Counted from the first letter of the stretch, positions 45,183 to 53,228 are shown. The stretch: 64,000 nucleotides of DNA from Marinobacter azerbaijanicus (GCF_030250645.1 NZ_JASSVS010000015.1:42945-106944), one strand, 5' to 3'. Numbers and translations are program-made. The notes: generated by a model not told the origin, from the letters alone.

Positions 45183-45728
45183 ATGGCAAACCCCAAACGA
45201 ATCTACCTCGCCGGCCCGGAAGTATTTTTCCCGGCCACCGAACACCAGGCCATCGTCGGCGAGAAAAAACGCCTGCTCCGGGAATACGGGCTTGAGGGTG
45301 TGGACCCGCTGGACACTGAGCTCGTATTCTCAGACAACGAAGCAAAACCCGAGCGCGGTCAGCGAGTCTACCAGGCCAATCGCGAACTCATGGACAGCTG
45401 CGATGCCATCATCGCCAACCTGACACCCTTCCGCGGCATCAGCGCGGACCCGGGCACCGTCTTTGAGGTGGGCTATATGATCGGACAGGGCAAGCCCGCC
45501 TTCGGATTCAGCCTGGACAACCGACACTACCGGGAACGGGCGGGCTCAACCAGTCTGGACGACCTGGGCCACACCATTGAGGACTTTGAGATGAGTGACA
45601 ACCTGATGATCGAAGGCGGAATCAGCGATTCCGGTGGTCAGCTGTTCGTGGCAGACCAACCAGGCGAACATCGGTTTTTCTCGGCGGAACTGTTCCGCTG
45701 CTGCGTGCGAGCACTGGCCGATGCCTGA
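45183..45728 (+). CDS. Nucleoside 2-deoxyribosyltransferase
   Basis: 181 residues. IYLAGPEVFFP and DPGTVFEVGYMIGQGKPAFG are the family's core: LAGP-type first strand, and the catalytic Glu in the FEVGYM stretch. DAIIANLTPFRG is also typical. Moves deoxyribose between bases. Overlaps the MOSC gene by 8 bases, so they are coupled. Confidence 0.92.
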   Translation: MANPKRIYLAGPEVFFPATEHQAIVGEKKRLLREYGLEGVDPLDTELVFSDNEAKPERGQRVYQANRELMDSCDAIIANLTPFRGISADPGTVFEVGYMIGQGKPAFGFSLDNRHYRERAGSTSLDDLGHTIEDFEMSDNLMIEGGISDSGGQLFVADQPGEHRFFSAELFRCCVRALADA

Positions 45729-46212
45729 ACAAACCCCACTTCAGATCCTGTTCGACACCCTCCCCCAGACCGGCCGAGTGGAATGGATCGGTATCCGCCC
45801 CGCCCGTGGTGAAGCCATGGAAGAGCTCGACAGCGTAGTGGTCACACCCGGCAAAGGCCTGGAGGGTGACCGATTCAAAGGCCGCGAGACCAGCAAACGG
45901 CAAGTGACTCTGATTCAGCAAGAGCACCTGTATGCCATCGCCTCCTGCCTGCAACGGGAGGCCATCGCACCGGAGGTTTTCCGGCGCAACATTGTGGTGT
46001 CTGGCCTGAACCTGCTGGCCCTGAAAGGCAAACGATTCCGAATCGGAAATGTGGTGCTGGAATACACAGGCCTTTGCCACCCCTGCAGCAAAATGGAAAC
46101 GTCGCTGGGACCAGGCGGCTACAATGCCATGCGCGGGCATGGGGGCATTACAACACGGGTGGTTGAAGCGGGTGACATTGCCCTTGGGGACGACGTTCAG
46201 GCCTGTCTATGA
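45721..46212 (+). CDS. MOSC-domain protein
   Basis: 163 residues from ATG 45,721, which overlaps the end of the deoxyribosyltransferase gene. The MOSC core is visible: GLEGDRF, RQVTLIQQEHL, RRNIVVSGLNLL and LCHPCSKME with the conserved Cys. MOSC proteins handle molybdenum cofactor sulfur or reduce N-hydroxylated compounds. Shards of this gene occur at 32,431-32,524 and 34,988-35,029. Confidence 0.88.
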   Translation: MPEQTPLQILFDTLPQTGRVEWIGIRPARGEAMEELDSVVVTPGKGLEGDRFKGRETSKRQVTLIQQEHLYAIASCLQREAIAPEVFRRNIVVSGLNLLALKGKRFRIGNVVLEYTGLCHPCSKMETSLGPGGYNAMRGHGGITTRVVEAGDIALGDDVQACL

Positions 46213-46254
46213 ATTGGCGAATTTGCCGGGAAACCAAGAGGGGTCGCAACCAAT

Positions 46255-46275
46255 AGAAAACAGATCTGTCCCGGC
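46255..46275 (-). repeat. Partial REP-like element between MOSC and phosphoesterase genes
   Basis: GAAAACAGATCTGTCCCGG matches part of the reverse REP. It lies in the convergent gap of 75 bases. Confidence 0.55.
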
Positions 46276-46287
46276 CCTCCCAACGGA

Positions 46288-46743
46288 TCAAACCGGCAGT
46301 TCAACAATCTCACCCACCACACCGTCTTTACTCACCTGCAGCCGCCCCACCGTAATCGGCAGAGTAAAACGCCGGGGCCCGGCGCCACCCGGATTGAAAT
46401 AAAGCACATCGCCAATCCATTCATTATGGGGTTTGTGGGAATGGCCAGCGATCACCACGCGGTAACGGCCTTGCGGATCGATGTCGAAGGTTTTGACGTC
46501 GTGGAGCATGTAGAAAGCGTGGCCCAGGACTTCCAGATCCTGAATATCGGGAAGAGTCGCAGCACGGCCTGTTTTGTCGATATTGCCACGGATCGCAACC
46601 AAGGGGGCGATCTCCTCCAGCGCATCCAGAACCTCGTCCCGCCCCACATCACCGGCATGCAGGATCAGATCCGAGCCTTTCAAACCCTCCAGGGCTTCGG
46701 GACGCATTTTGCTGTGGGTGTCTGCGATCACTCCGATTTGCAT
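46288..46743 (-). CDS. YfcE/MJ0936-type metallophosphoesterase
   Basis: 151 residues from ATG 46,743. Di-metal site: IADTHSK, HAGDVGRDEV, RGNIDKTG, VIAGHSHKPH and NPGGAGPRR. These are the ligands of small calcineurin-like phosphodiesterases of the YfcE/MJ0936 family. Convergent with the MOSC gene. Shards of it are found at 38,041, 40,853 and 42,717, more than for any other gene here. Confidence 0.92.
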   Translation of the reverse strand: MQIGVIADTHSKMRPEALEGLKGSDLILHAGDVGRDEVLDALEEIAPLVAIRGNIDKTGRAATLPDIQDLEVLGHAFYMLHDVKTFDIDPQGRYRVVIAGHSHKPHNEWIGDVLYFNPGGAGPRRFTLPITVGRLQVSKDGVVGEIVELPV

Positions 46744-46769
46744 GCTTACGCCCTCCAGATTCCACAATG

Positions 46770-46851
46770 ACGCCCACCCAGCCCGTGCGCATGGCCATGC
46801 AGGTCAGCATTGCTATAGTGAAACAAGACCACCTGATTCTCAATGTCGGCC
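46770..46851 (-). pseudogene. FKBP gene remnant with internal deletion
   Basis: On the minus strand it reads IENQVVLFHYSNADLHGHAHGLGG, quoted here only as two pieces: IENQVVLFHYS matches the start of the FKBP gene at 12,650 and LHGHAHGLGG matches its end near 12,190. The FKBP core between them is missing. It occupies the gap between the metallophosphoesterase and tautomerase genes. Confidence 0.65.
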
Positions 46852-46891
46852 AGAACAGGTAAATACATGTTTCTCTCGGTAGGACTCCCCC

Positions 46892-47323
46892 ATGCCCACT
46901 TATACCGTCACGGTTGCGAATCTTTCCCTGTCGCTGCAGCAGAAATCACAGATCGCGGAGGCCATAACAACGGCCCATAGCACACACACCGGCGCGCCCC
47001 GATTCTTTGCCCAGGTTCTGTTTCTTGCCGCCAATGAGGGCGAGCACTTTGTCGGTGGCAGCGTGAACACGGCGCCCCAGGTGTATGTGCATGGCCTGGT
47101 ACGGGAAGGCCGCACTACCGAGGTCAAACAGGCCCTGATGAGCCAGATGCTTGAAGAGATAGCCCGAATTGCGGGCATCACTGCTGAAGACGTGTGGATC
47201 TACCTGCAGGACATTCCAGCCACTCAGATGATCGAGTTTGGCCGTTTTCTGCCAGCGCCGGGAGATGAAGCTGAGTGGGAAGGGGGAATGACTCCAGAAA
47301 AGCGGGCCAGGTTGCCCGATTAA
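46892..47323 (+). CDS. Tautomerase-superfamily protein
   Basis: 143 residues. Begins MPTYTV with the Pro that becomes the N-terminal base after Met removal. The length and residues such as GAPRFFAQVLF fit the cis-CaaD/MSAD-like tautomerases rather than the short 4-oxalocrotonate type. Catalyses keto-enol shifts or dehalogenation; substrate unknown. First 24 codons recur as a shard at 40,918. Confidence 0.87.
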   Translation: MPTYTVTVANLSLSLQQKSQIAEAITTAHSTHTGAPRFFAQVLFLAANEGEHFVGGSVNTAPQVYVHGLVREGRTTEVKQALMSQMLEEIARIAGITAEDVWIYLQDIPATQMIEFGRFLPAPGDEAEWEGGMTPEKRARLPD

Positions 47324-47377
47324 CCGGACGCTGACGCTCGGCGAGAGGCTTCAGGCTTGCCTGCGAAAACGGTGCGA

Positions 47378-47407
47378 AAACCGGGACAGATCAATCTGTC
47401 CCGGTTT
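47378..47407. repeat. Head-to-head REP palindrome
   Basis: AAACCGGGACAGAT-CA-ATCTGTCCCGGTTT: two REP halves in inverted orientation with only two bases between, giving a perfect 14-bp-arm palindrome between two convergent genes. It could form a strong hairpin and act as terminator. Confidence 0.8.
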
Positions 47408-47425
47408 CCCCAACTGCAGCCGCTC

Positions 47426-48049
47426 CTACCAGGCTTCAAGCTCTCTCCGGACGTCTCGAAAAACCTCTTGATCCCGCGACTCCAAAAACGCAGCAAACTC
47501 AAAAGCGTCAAAACCGTGGAAGTCCTTTTCTGGACGATCAATCGGCAACCCCGGATCCGCCCCAAGCTTTAGCAGTGCGCGGAGGTAGTCAATATCCGCG
47601 TACAGTACTGCCTCATGCACCGGTGCGAAGCCATTGTAATAGTCGTTAACAGACTCGCCCCTTGCCGCAAAATGTCGAAGCAGCTCGTAACCACGGCGCC
47701 TCATGATAGAGCCACTATCGTGTGTATCCAACGAGGCACCCACGAAATTGATCAGAGGTTGCGAGCAGCCATCCATCGCGCTCATCGCCTTACCGCAACG
47801 TTCATACGGCCAGTCGGAATGCGTCAGAAGCCAATAGGCGGCTGCAGGCCTTATTGCCAGGCTATTGGAATCGAGAGGGTTCCATGGCACCTCTTCAGGA
47901 TCAAGAAGCGCAATAACGGTAAGTCCCCAGGCATCAGAGCCGAAAGCCCAGGTGCGGTAGATCATCGGGAACAATGTCAGGACAATGGCCAGGATCACTC
48001 CGCCAATGATGAGTGCCTTTTTGTGGCCCAGGAAATATTTGGTAAGCAC
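47426..48049 (-). CDS. Membrane-anchored ankyrin-repeat protein
   Basis: 207 residues. One N-terminal hydrophobic helix (LIIGGVILAIVLTLFPMI) and a C-terminal region with two or three ankyrin-like repeats (GFAPVHEAVLYADIDYLRALLKLGADPGLP; quoted here as a sample of the first repeat only in part). Located last in the operon of the PAAR protein and its putative immunity gene. Ankyrin immunity proteins are known beside secreted toxins, so it may be a second immunity or accessory factor. This is inference. Confidence 0.65.
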   Translation of the reverse strand: MLTKYFLGHKKALIIGGVILAIVLTLFPMIYRTWAFGSDAWGLTVIALLDPEEVPWNPLDSNSLAIRPAAAYWLLTHSDWPYERCGKAMSAMDGCSQPLINFVGASLDTHDSGSIMRRRGYELLRHFAARGESVNDYYNGFAPVHEAVLYADIDYLRALLKLGADPGLPIDRPEKDFHGFDAFEFAAFLESRDQEVFRDVRRELEAW

Positions 48050-48126
48050 GTCGCTCCTCCTTGAGCTCTGTGAGATAGGTTATTTACACCGCGGTCGGTA
48101 AATTGCCAAGGCCCAGCGCTACCGGT

Positions 48127-48522
48127 TTAGTCGAACGCACCGAGATACCAGCCTGAAAAGAAAAACAGAAACATAAGAATCGCGTACACGGTGAACGGTA
48201 CTATTACCCACAATTTCAACGAGAGAGGTAAAGGTTCGTTCTCGTCACCCATTCTGGATTCGATACGGGGCCCTATTCGCGGAAGGTTCCGAAATACAAA
48301 GAACGCGTATATATATGCCACCCGCATCCATCGCCCGATCGGGCCATTCCCCCAGACTATACGCATTCCATCCAGGTATTTGCCTGGCGTTGCAATTCGC
48401 CGCTCAACTTCCGCAGTTTTTCGAAAGAATAGTGTAACCATCAGAAACATCAGAATGATGCCAACGCCCAGAGAAGCGGCGCCCGTAATCGCCGCTAATG
48501 TTTCCAATTGCTCATCATTCAT
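48127..48522 (-). CDS. Putative membrane immunity protein of the PAAR effector
   Basis: 131 residues from ATG 48,522, which overlaps the stop of the PAAR gene by eight bases; in-frame upstream starts lie inside that gene and are less likely. Hydrophobic helices at about residues 6-33 (LGVGIILMFLMVTLFF) and near the C-terminus (LWVIVPFTVYAILMFLFFFSG), with a possible third in YIYAFFVF. A membrane protein translationally coupled to a PAAR toxin with a membrane-inserting C-terminus is the usual form of an immunity protein. Function inferred. Confidence 0.65.
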   Translation of the reverse strand: MNDEQLETLAAITGAASLGVGIILMFLMVTLFFRKTAEVERRIATPGKYLDGMRIVWGNGPIGRWMRVAYIYAFFVFRNLPRIGPRIESRMGDENEPLPLSLKLWVIVPFTVYAILMFLFFFSGWYLGAFD

Positions 48523-50014
48523 GGATAACCTCCCTGAGCTTCTCGCCCAAGTTCTTACCACCCACTCCGCCAGCATGTCCACCGCCTGCTGCGCCAAGGC
48601 CTCCAGCGATGACTGCACAGGCCACACCACCTATGCCTGCGCTAGTGACCGCGAAGACCGTGCAGGTTGAAGCTAAAGCTACCGCACCAATACCACCGCC
48701 CGCCAGCGAACCAGTGAACTTACCTCCCTCCTGATACGCGACGACCTGACATTCTCTCTCGCTTCCAGAGGTACATGCTTCATGGATTTTTAACGTAGAC
48801 ATGGACGCATCCAGCGTTATCCCAAGATAGCCCACGTTTCGAGCATACCTGGCCCCCGTTGCCAGCCTCTCGTAGTGCGTGGCGTACCCTGGTATGCCAC
48901 CGACCCCAGCGGTCTTCCAGCTATGAACAATACTCTTCGAAGACAACCCCAGTGCCCGCTTCAACTTCGCATCATCATCCAGTGACATACCTTGGCGTGC
49001 CACACTTCCCAGAGAAAAATCCAGCTCTTTAAAAAGCGCCCGCCGCTTCTGGAAAAAATCGGGATGATTGAGATGCCCATGCTTCCGGTAACTGTCCTGA
49101 TGAAGCCGCTCGATGTTCTTTAGGGTCCTCTCAATGCTGCCAATCTGCTTTGAGACCATTACTGCGCCCGCACCCAGCCCCGCCGAACTCGTTGAAGTAA
49201 CGGCTTCCAACAGAGCATAATACTTGACGAGAAACTGCGCTTCGTCCTGATCCAGAGACCGTACCTGGGCATTCACCTGCGCCGCCACCTCCATCAAATC
49301 AGCTTCTTCCCGAGTACACTCCATTCCTTCCGGATCACCCAATACAATCATCTCTCCGGGTAACACCTGGCCTCCAAGGCCCGGATTCAAGCGGTCAAAG
49401 CTGTCAGGCTCTGCCGAAGCGTCACCATAGAGCACAGCCAACAGAGCAGTCTTGCTCGTTGGGCTCTGAACCACATGAAAGCCCGGTTCCACAGTAGTCT
49501 CCTGCGTTTGATCCTTTGAGCCCTGATCAGACACACCAGCCACAACCTGGCCACCAGCCTCCGCGCGGCTATCGCCAAGGGCTAACCCGTTTGGGTTTGC
49601 GGACTGTGGGTACGATAAGGAGCCTGTAGCTCCAGCATCAGCACTACGAGCATCAGATGCTTCCGCCCTCGAAGCAGGCTTTAATGGGGCGGGTGAAATA
49701 CCGGAGAACTGGGCGGGCGTATACGTATCACCAATAACAACGCTGCCACTACCGATGGTAACGCCACCGCAGGAGATCGCCCCACCAGTCACGGCAGCAG
49801 GAATACCATTGATCAAAACGGTTCCAGAACCGGCGGCTATAGCGCGGGGATGAGGTGGATGCTTGGGTTTGGAGTGCGGCGCGAGAGGATCCCCAACGCG
49901 GGCAACAGGTTTGCCATCAATCAACACATTGGGGGAGCCGGCAGTCACCAGTGTTGGTGGAAACCCGGAGTGATCAGTACCCAGGTCACCTACTAAAACA
50001 ACCTTCTTGCTCAT
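48515..50014 (-). CDS. PAAR-domain protein with predicted membrane-active C-terminus
   Basis: 499 residues. Residues 1-100 form a PAAR domain with repeated GSPNVLIDGKPVARVGDP, GSGTVLINGIPAAVTGG and IGSGSVVIGDTY. PAAR caps the VgrG spike of type VI secretion systems. About residues 160-230 resemble LysM (FHVVQSPTS, LNPGLGGQVLPGEMIVLGDP). The last ~65 residues are glycine-zipper-like (GSLAGGGIGAVALA, AVIAGGLGAAGGGHAGG), suggesting a pore-forming or membrane-inserting toxin. The next gene is the probable immunity protein. No VgrG, Hcp or other T6SS gene lies in the window. Start has a GGAGC ribosome site. Confidence 0.8.
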   Translation of the reverse strand: MSKKVVLVGDLGTDHSGFPPTLVTAGSPNVLIDGKPVARVGDPLAPHSKPKHPPHPRAIAAGSGTVLINGIPAAVTGGAISCGGVTIGSGSVVIGDTYTPAQFSGISPAPLKPASRAEASDARSADAGATGSLSYPQSANPNGLALGDSRAEAGGQVVAGVSDQGSKDQTQETTVEPGFHVVQSPTSKTALLAVLYGDASAEPDSFDRLNPGLGGQVLPGEMIVLGDPEGMECTREEADLMEVAAQVNAQVRSLDQDEAQFLVKYYALLEAVTSTSSAGLGAGAVMVSKQIGSIERTLKNIERLHQDSYRKHGHLNHPDFFQKRRALFKELDFSLGSVARQGMSLDDDAKLKRALGLSSKSIVHSWKTAGVGGIPGYATHYERLATGARYARNVGYLGITLDASMSTLKIHEACTSGSERECQVVAYQEGGKFTGSLAGGGIGAVALASTCTVFAVTSAGIGGVACAVIAGGLGAAGGGHAGGVGGKNLGEKLREVIHE

Positions 50015-50127
50015 TCCATTGCTCCTTCTGTCCTTGAGGGAGATCTATCCATATTTCCGCAGGGTTGCCTTCACTGGCTCCTGCCGCTGCAATGCCAATC
50101 AGAGTTTCCAAAATAACCAGACAGGAA

Positions 50128-50484
50128 TCAAGCAGCACGAGGAGACCCGTTATCCTCACCGGCCTGCAAAGTCCAGGTCATACCCAAAGCGCGCCCAGCT
50201 TTGACAAGCGTTGTGATGGTGACACCGGTATCCTTCTCGTCAAGAAGGCGGTTAACCACAGTACGGCTAGTATGCATTTTCTGGGCAAGCTGAGACTTGT
50301 TTATGCCGGTGTGTCCCATAGCCTGCTGAATCTGCCAAACAATTACCCGCTTCAGCGCCTCAGCTTCTACCTGCTCAAGCGTGCCATCGGATTCGAGCAG
50401 ATCATCGAGAGAGCTGCCAACGTGCTTACGCTTTGTCATTTGCTTGCTGCCACAAAACACGACGTTAACCGTTTTCCTTATCAT
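50128..50484 (-). CDS. HigA-like antitoxin fused to the first codons of a deleted toxin
   Basis: 118 residues as one frame: codons 1-15 (MIRKTVNVVFCGSKQ) match the start of the toxin at 55,170 (MTKKTVNVLF...), and from residue 16 (ATG 50,439) it reads as the 103-residue HTH antitoxin, nearly identical to the one at 54,491-54,802. The remaining roughly 105 toxin codons are gone. The antitoxin part has helix-turn-helix MGHTGINKSQLAQKMHTSRTVVNRLL (quoted in part). A palindromic operator is 28 bases upstream. This is a solitary, possibly regulatory antitoxin. Confidence 0.75.
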   Translation of the reverse strand: MIRKTVNVVFCGSKQMTKRKHVGSSLDDLLESDGTLEQVEAEALKRVIVWQIQQAMGHTGINKSQLAQKMHTSRTVVNRLLDEKDTGVTITTLVKAGRALGMTWTLQAGEDNGSPRAA

Positions 50485-50512
50485 AAAACCCCTTCCTTGA
50501 TGCAGCCCAAAT

Positions 50513-50528
50513 GTACCTAAATAGGTAC
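50513..50528. promoter_or_regulatory. Palindromic operator of the solitary antitoxin locus
   Basis: GTACCTAAATAGGTAC, perfect six-base arms. The same element with one change (GTACCTAAATAGGTGC) precedes the complete toxin-antitoxin locus at 55,198-55,213. Its place just upstream of the gene fits HigA-like autorepression. Confidence 0.6.
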
Positions 50529-50567
50529 GCCCATGCCACAACCTTCTACTGACCCATTCCCTTTCGT

Positions 50568-50592
50568 GAAAACCGGGACAGATCTATTTTCC
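50568..50592 (+). repeat. REP-like element, best match to consensus; contains the RAYT stop codon
   Basis: GAAAACCGGGACAGATCTAT then TTTCC. It partners the inverted copies at 51,395 and 51,580, bracketing the RAYT gene. Read on the minus strand, its AAATAG supplies the transposase gene's stop (50,584-50,586). Confidence 0.8.
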
Positions 50593-51276
50593 AGATGCCG
50601 GCCTCCCTGGCTTGCGAGTTTCAACTCTGATACCGATACGGTTTTCAATTTCATCCACGAATTTGTTGCCGCCGGTCAGCTTACTGCTATTGATCGCAGC
50701 GCGAATCAATTCATCTGACGACGAAGCATCTTCCTGCTCAACAAACTGCCGATAGGCTTCAACCCTCATCTGGTGACTGCCTGCCAGTGCCCGAAAGGTG
50801 TCAGGCTCATCCAGCCATTGGCAATGTGACGCCCCGACCCGTGCACAGTAGCTCGACCACTCATACAACTCAGGTTTATCCACCATCCCGGCTTTAACAG
50901 GGTTGAGCTCCACATAGCGACAACAAGCCAGCAGATAGGCATCGGTATCAATAGGGCTGATCTTGTACCGTCCTTCCCAGAGCGACCCACTGCGTTTTTC
51001 GAGGGCATTTACAAAGCGTGTTTGACGACCTGCCAGGCGCTTCATCAATTGAGGAATTGCGGTCAGATTGTCGTTGGCCTGAACGACCAGGTGAACATGG
51101 TTCGTCATCAGGCAATAGCTGAATACCTCCAGCTCATATACCTGCTTCCATTCCTGAAGGTTTGCGAGGTAGTACTCAAAGTCACGGCGCTCGACGAACA
51201 CCGGTTGGCGGTTATGGCCGCGTTGGACAATATGATGGGGAAAACCGGGCACAATCACCCTAGCCTGTCTTGGCAT
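50584..51276 (-). CDS. RAYT: REP-associated tyrosine transposase (Y1 family)
   Basis: 230 residues. Opens MPRQARVIVPGFPHHIVQRG, has the HUH-type metal motif MTNHVHLVVQ (HxH) and the catalytic Tyr in CCRYVELNP. These are all features of single-copy RAYT transposases that are thought to move REP sequences. It is flanked by REP-like elements in opposite orientation (50,568 and 51,395), the classic arrangement. The start region overlaps the tandem duplication beginning at 51,235. Length fits the family, so it is probably functional. Confidence 0.93.
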   Translation of the reverse strand: MPRQARVIVPGFPHHIVQRGHNRQPVFVERRDFEYYLANLQEWKQVYELEVFSYCLMTNHVHLVVQANDNLTAIPQLMKRLAGRQTRFVNALEKRSGSLWEGRYKISPIDTDAYLLACCRYVELNPVKAGMVDKPELYEWSSYCARVGASHCQWLDEPDTFRALAGSHQMRVEAYRQFVEQEDASSSDELIRAAINSSKLTGGNKFVDEIENRIGIRVETRKPGRPASGK

Positions 51277-51604
51277 CAGCTTCTCCTTGCTTTTGAAGCA
51301 CAGAGTCCGTTCTGTGGATTGAAGGTCGATGTTAACCGAACTACAAAGCCGGTTAATAGGGGCTCATATTAGCCTCGAGGCACTGGAAAATCCGGGAAAA
51401 TAAATCTGTCCCGGTTTCTATGGGGAAAACCGGGCACAATCACCCTAGCCTGTCTTGGCATCAGCTTCTCCTTGCTTTTGAAGCACAGAGTCCGTTCTGT
51501 GGATTGAAGGTCGATGTTAACCGAACTACAAAGCCGGTTAATAGGGGCTCATATTAGCCTCGAGGCACTGGAAAAGCCGGGAAAATAAATCTGTCCCGGT
51601 TTCT
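51235..51604. repeat. 185-bp tandem duplication (51,235-51,419 and 51,420-51,604)
   Basis: The two units are identical except for one base (T versus G in GGAAAA[T/G]CCGGG). Each holds the first 14 codons of the RAYT gene, its upstream region and a reverse REP (at 51,395 and 51,580). The duplication is therefore very recent. Confidence 0.95.
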
Positions 51605-51779
51605 CCTGGCAATCAATGTAAGCAGTGACCAGTTTCGGGAATTCCTCGCTGGCAAGCTTCTCCAGTCGGGGCTTGATGGCCTGACAGACGCCGCAACTTG
51701 CGCCCCCATACAGGACCAGCACCGCAGGGCTGGACTGGAGCAATTCCGATAAGGCCTCTTCAGAGCATATGTTTTTCAC
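51549..51779 (-). pseudogene. Thioredoxin-like gene truncated by the REP/RAYT unit
   Basis: 76 residues. Residues 1-58 are a thioredoxin fold with a modified active site (GGASCGVCQAI, i.e. CGVC) and VTAYIDCQE; then the frame runs into REP sequence as KPGQIYFPGF and ends. Normal thioredoxin-like proteins continue about 40 more residues with a cis-Pro segment, which is absent. The homology ends close to 51,606, exactly where the REP begins. Confidence 0.75.
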
Positions 51780-51781
51780 AG

Positions 51782-52414
51782 TTAAATCCCGATAAGCACG
51801 ACCGGTTTAATATCCAGCGCCTGCCGGGCAAACTCCGCATCCGGCCACACCAACAACCAGCCAAGAACCGCAAGATTGAGAATCACATTGAACCAGAATG
51901 CCACCTGAAACGAAGTCTTACGGGTTTTGTGGCGAAAGAATTGCTGGCCCACCAGAGCCCCCGGCCAGCCACACAGAAGTTCAAACAGGTGCAAACGTCC
52001 CTCAGGTACCCGTCGGTTGCCGCTCTCGGCGGCTCCTTTGTCGACCGCGTACATCAAGAAAGTAACCAGGCTCATCACCCCATAAGCGACCGGCAAAAGC
52101 AGCGGCACGTAACCCTGAAGATACAACACAGAGACCGCCCCTCCGACTGCGGCTGCAATCAACAGAGCGACCCAGACACCAGTCGCCACCGCTGCGCGGT
52201 GCCGTGCAACGCCGGCGTACTGGAAACTGGCAGCCCTTAACCGGCCTTTCTCGTCTTTTGTCTGTGCGTAAATTACCTTGCGGATGGCCGAAGGCCTGCC
52301 CCGCCCCTGATAGGCGCTGATATGGGCAAACAGACGCTCACCTCCGTTTTCCGGGGTGATGAAACCGAAGCCCTTGGCATCGTTCCATGAGGTTAGTGAG
52401 CCTTTTTGATTCAC
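51782..52414 (-). CDS. Cold-shock domain plus DUF1294 membrane protein
   Basis: 210 residues from a GTG at 52,414 (AAGGAAGCATCAG upstream); a longer frame to 52,507 is not needed. Residues about 1-65 are a cold-shock domain (GSLTSWNDAKGFGFITPE, RNP motif FGFI; LFAHISAY). The rest has four helices of DUF1294 (LCGWPGALVGQQFFRHKTRK). Fused RNA-binding and membrane domains like this are known. Just upstream (2 bases) of the truncated thioredoxin gene on the same strand. Confidence 0.85.
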   Translation of the reverse strand: MNQKGSLTSWNDAKGFGFITPENGGERLFAHISAYQGRGRPSAIRKVIYAQTKDEKGRLRAASFQYAGVARHRAAVATGVWVALLIAAAVGGAVSVLYLQGYVPLLLPVAYGVMSLVTFLMYAVDKGAAESGNRRVPEGRLHLFELLCGWPGALVGQQFFRHKTRKTSFQVAFWFNVILNLAVLGWLLVWPDAEFARQALDIKPVVLIGI

Positions 52415-52641
52415 CTGATGCTTCCTTGAATAGTCATTTTTGCGGCTGGCAGAAAGAGCCCAGAGACCTGAAACGAAATCCAGCCCGGCTTCTCCATGCG
52501 ATTTCACGAGATTTTACCCCGGTTACTCCCTCAGTTCATAGCAAGCTCATCAACGCTCGGCTACCATGGCGCGCCGCTATGGGCTCCAGCTTATCGGCAG
52601 GGAATACCCAAAATAATCAATTAAGTAAGAAGGAAACTACT

Positions 52642-53193
52642 GTGCGAAACGCAAGGATCCTGGCAGTACTGGCAGCGCTTATCTACCTCACCGGCTGCGC
52701 CTCCGGCGCCAAGATGGGCAACATGGTGTACGAGGGGCCAGTGAAGGCCTACGACACCGCCCTGGAAAACAATGTGGATGTCACCAACGTGTCGGGCGGC
52801 GAGGAAACCAACCCCGCCTGGACCTCCGAGATCGACAACGACGCCTTCGCAGGCGCCCTGAAACAAACCCTGCAAAAACAGGGGCTGCTTTCCGGCTCCG
52901 GCCGTTATCAGCTCGAAGCTCTCCTGCTTGAGGTGGACCAACCTATGTTTGGGCTGAACTTCGAAGTGACCACACAAGTGAAATACATCCTGAGTGACCG
53001 AGATAACAACGGAGCGGTAGTCATGAACGAAACGATTGTCGCCCCCTACACCGCCACGGTTGGCGATGCCTTTGCCGCCATCAAGCGTCTGAGACTGGCC
53101 AACGAAGGTTCTGGAAACGCCAATATCCAAGGCCTGCTGGAGAAACTCTCCGAACTGCAGATCCAGCCCGGTGACATCGCCCTCTCGCAATAA
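52642..53193 (+). CDS. Lipoprotein of unknown function
   Basis: 183 residues from GTG 52,642 (AAGAAGGAAACTACT). Lipobox LTGC gives lipid attachment at the Cys. Body has AFAGALKQTLQKQGLLSG and YQLEALLLEVDQPMFGLNFEV. Outer-membrane or periplasmic location; no named function. Overlapping longer frame from 52,387 runs antisense through the previous gene. Followed after 35 bases by another lipoprotein. Confidence 0.75.
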   Translation: MRNARILAVLAALIYLTGCASGAKMGNMVYEGPVKAYDTALENNVDVTNVSGGEETNPAWTSEIDNDAFAGALKQTLQKQGLLSGSGRYQLEALLLEVDQPMFGLNFEVTTQVKYILSDRDNNGAVVMNETIVAPYTATVGDAFAAIKRLRLANEGSGNANIQGLLEKLSELQIQPGDIALSQ

Positions 53194-53228
53194 ACTTCTG
53201 GAACCCAGCCCCACTACAAGGAAGCATC

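Noticed and set aside
48515..50014. Full type VI secretion cluster around the PAAR protein
   Set aside because: No VgrG, Hcp, sheath, ClpV or baseplate gene could be found in the flanks.
51235..51604. Direct repeats considered as CRISPR
   Set aside because: Only two units of 185 bases without spacers, and they contain RAYT coding sequence.
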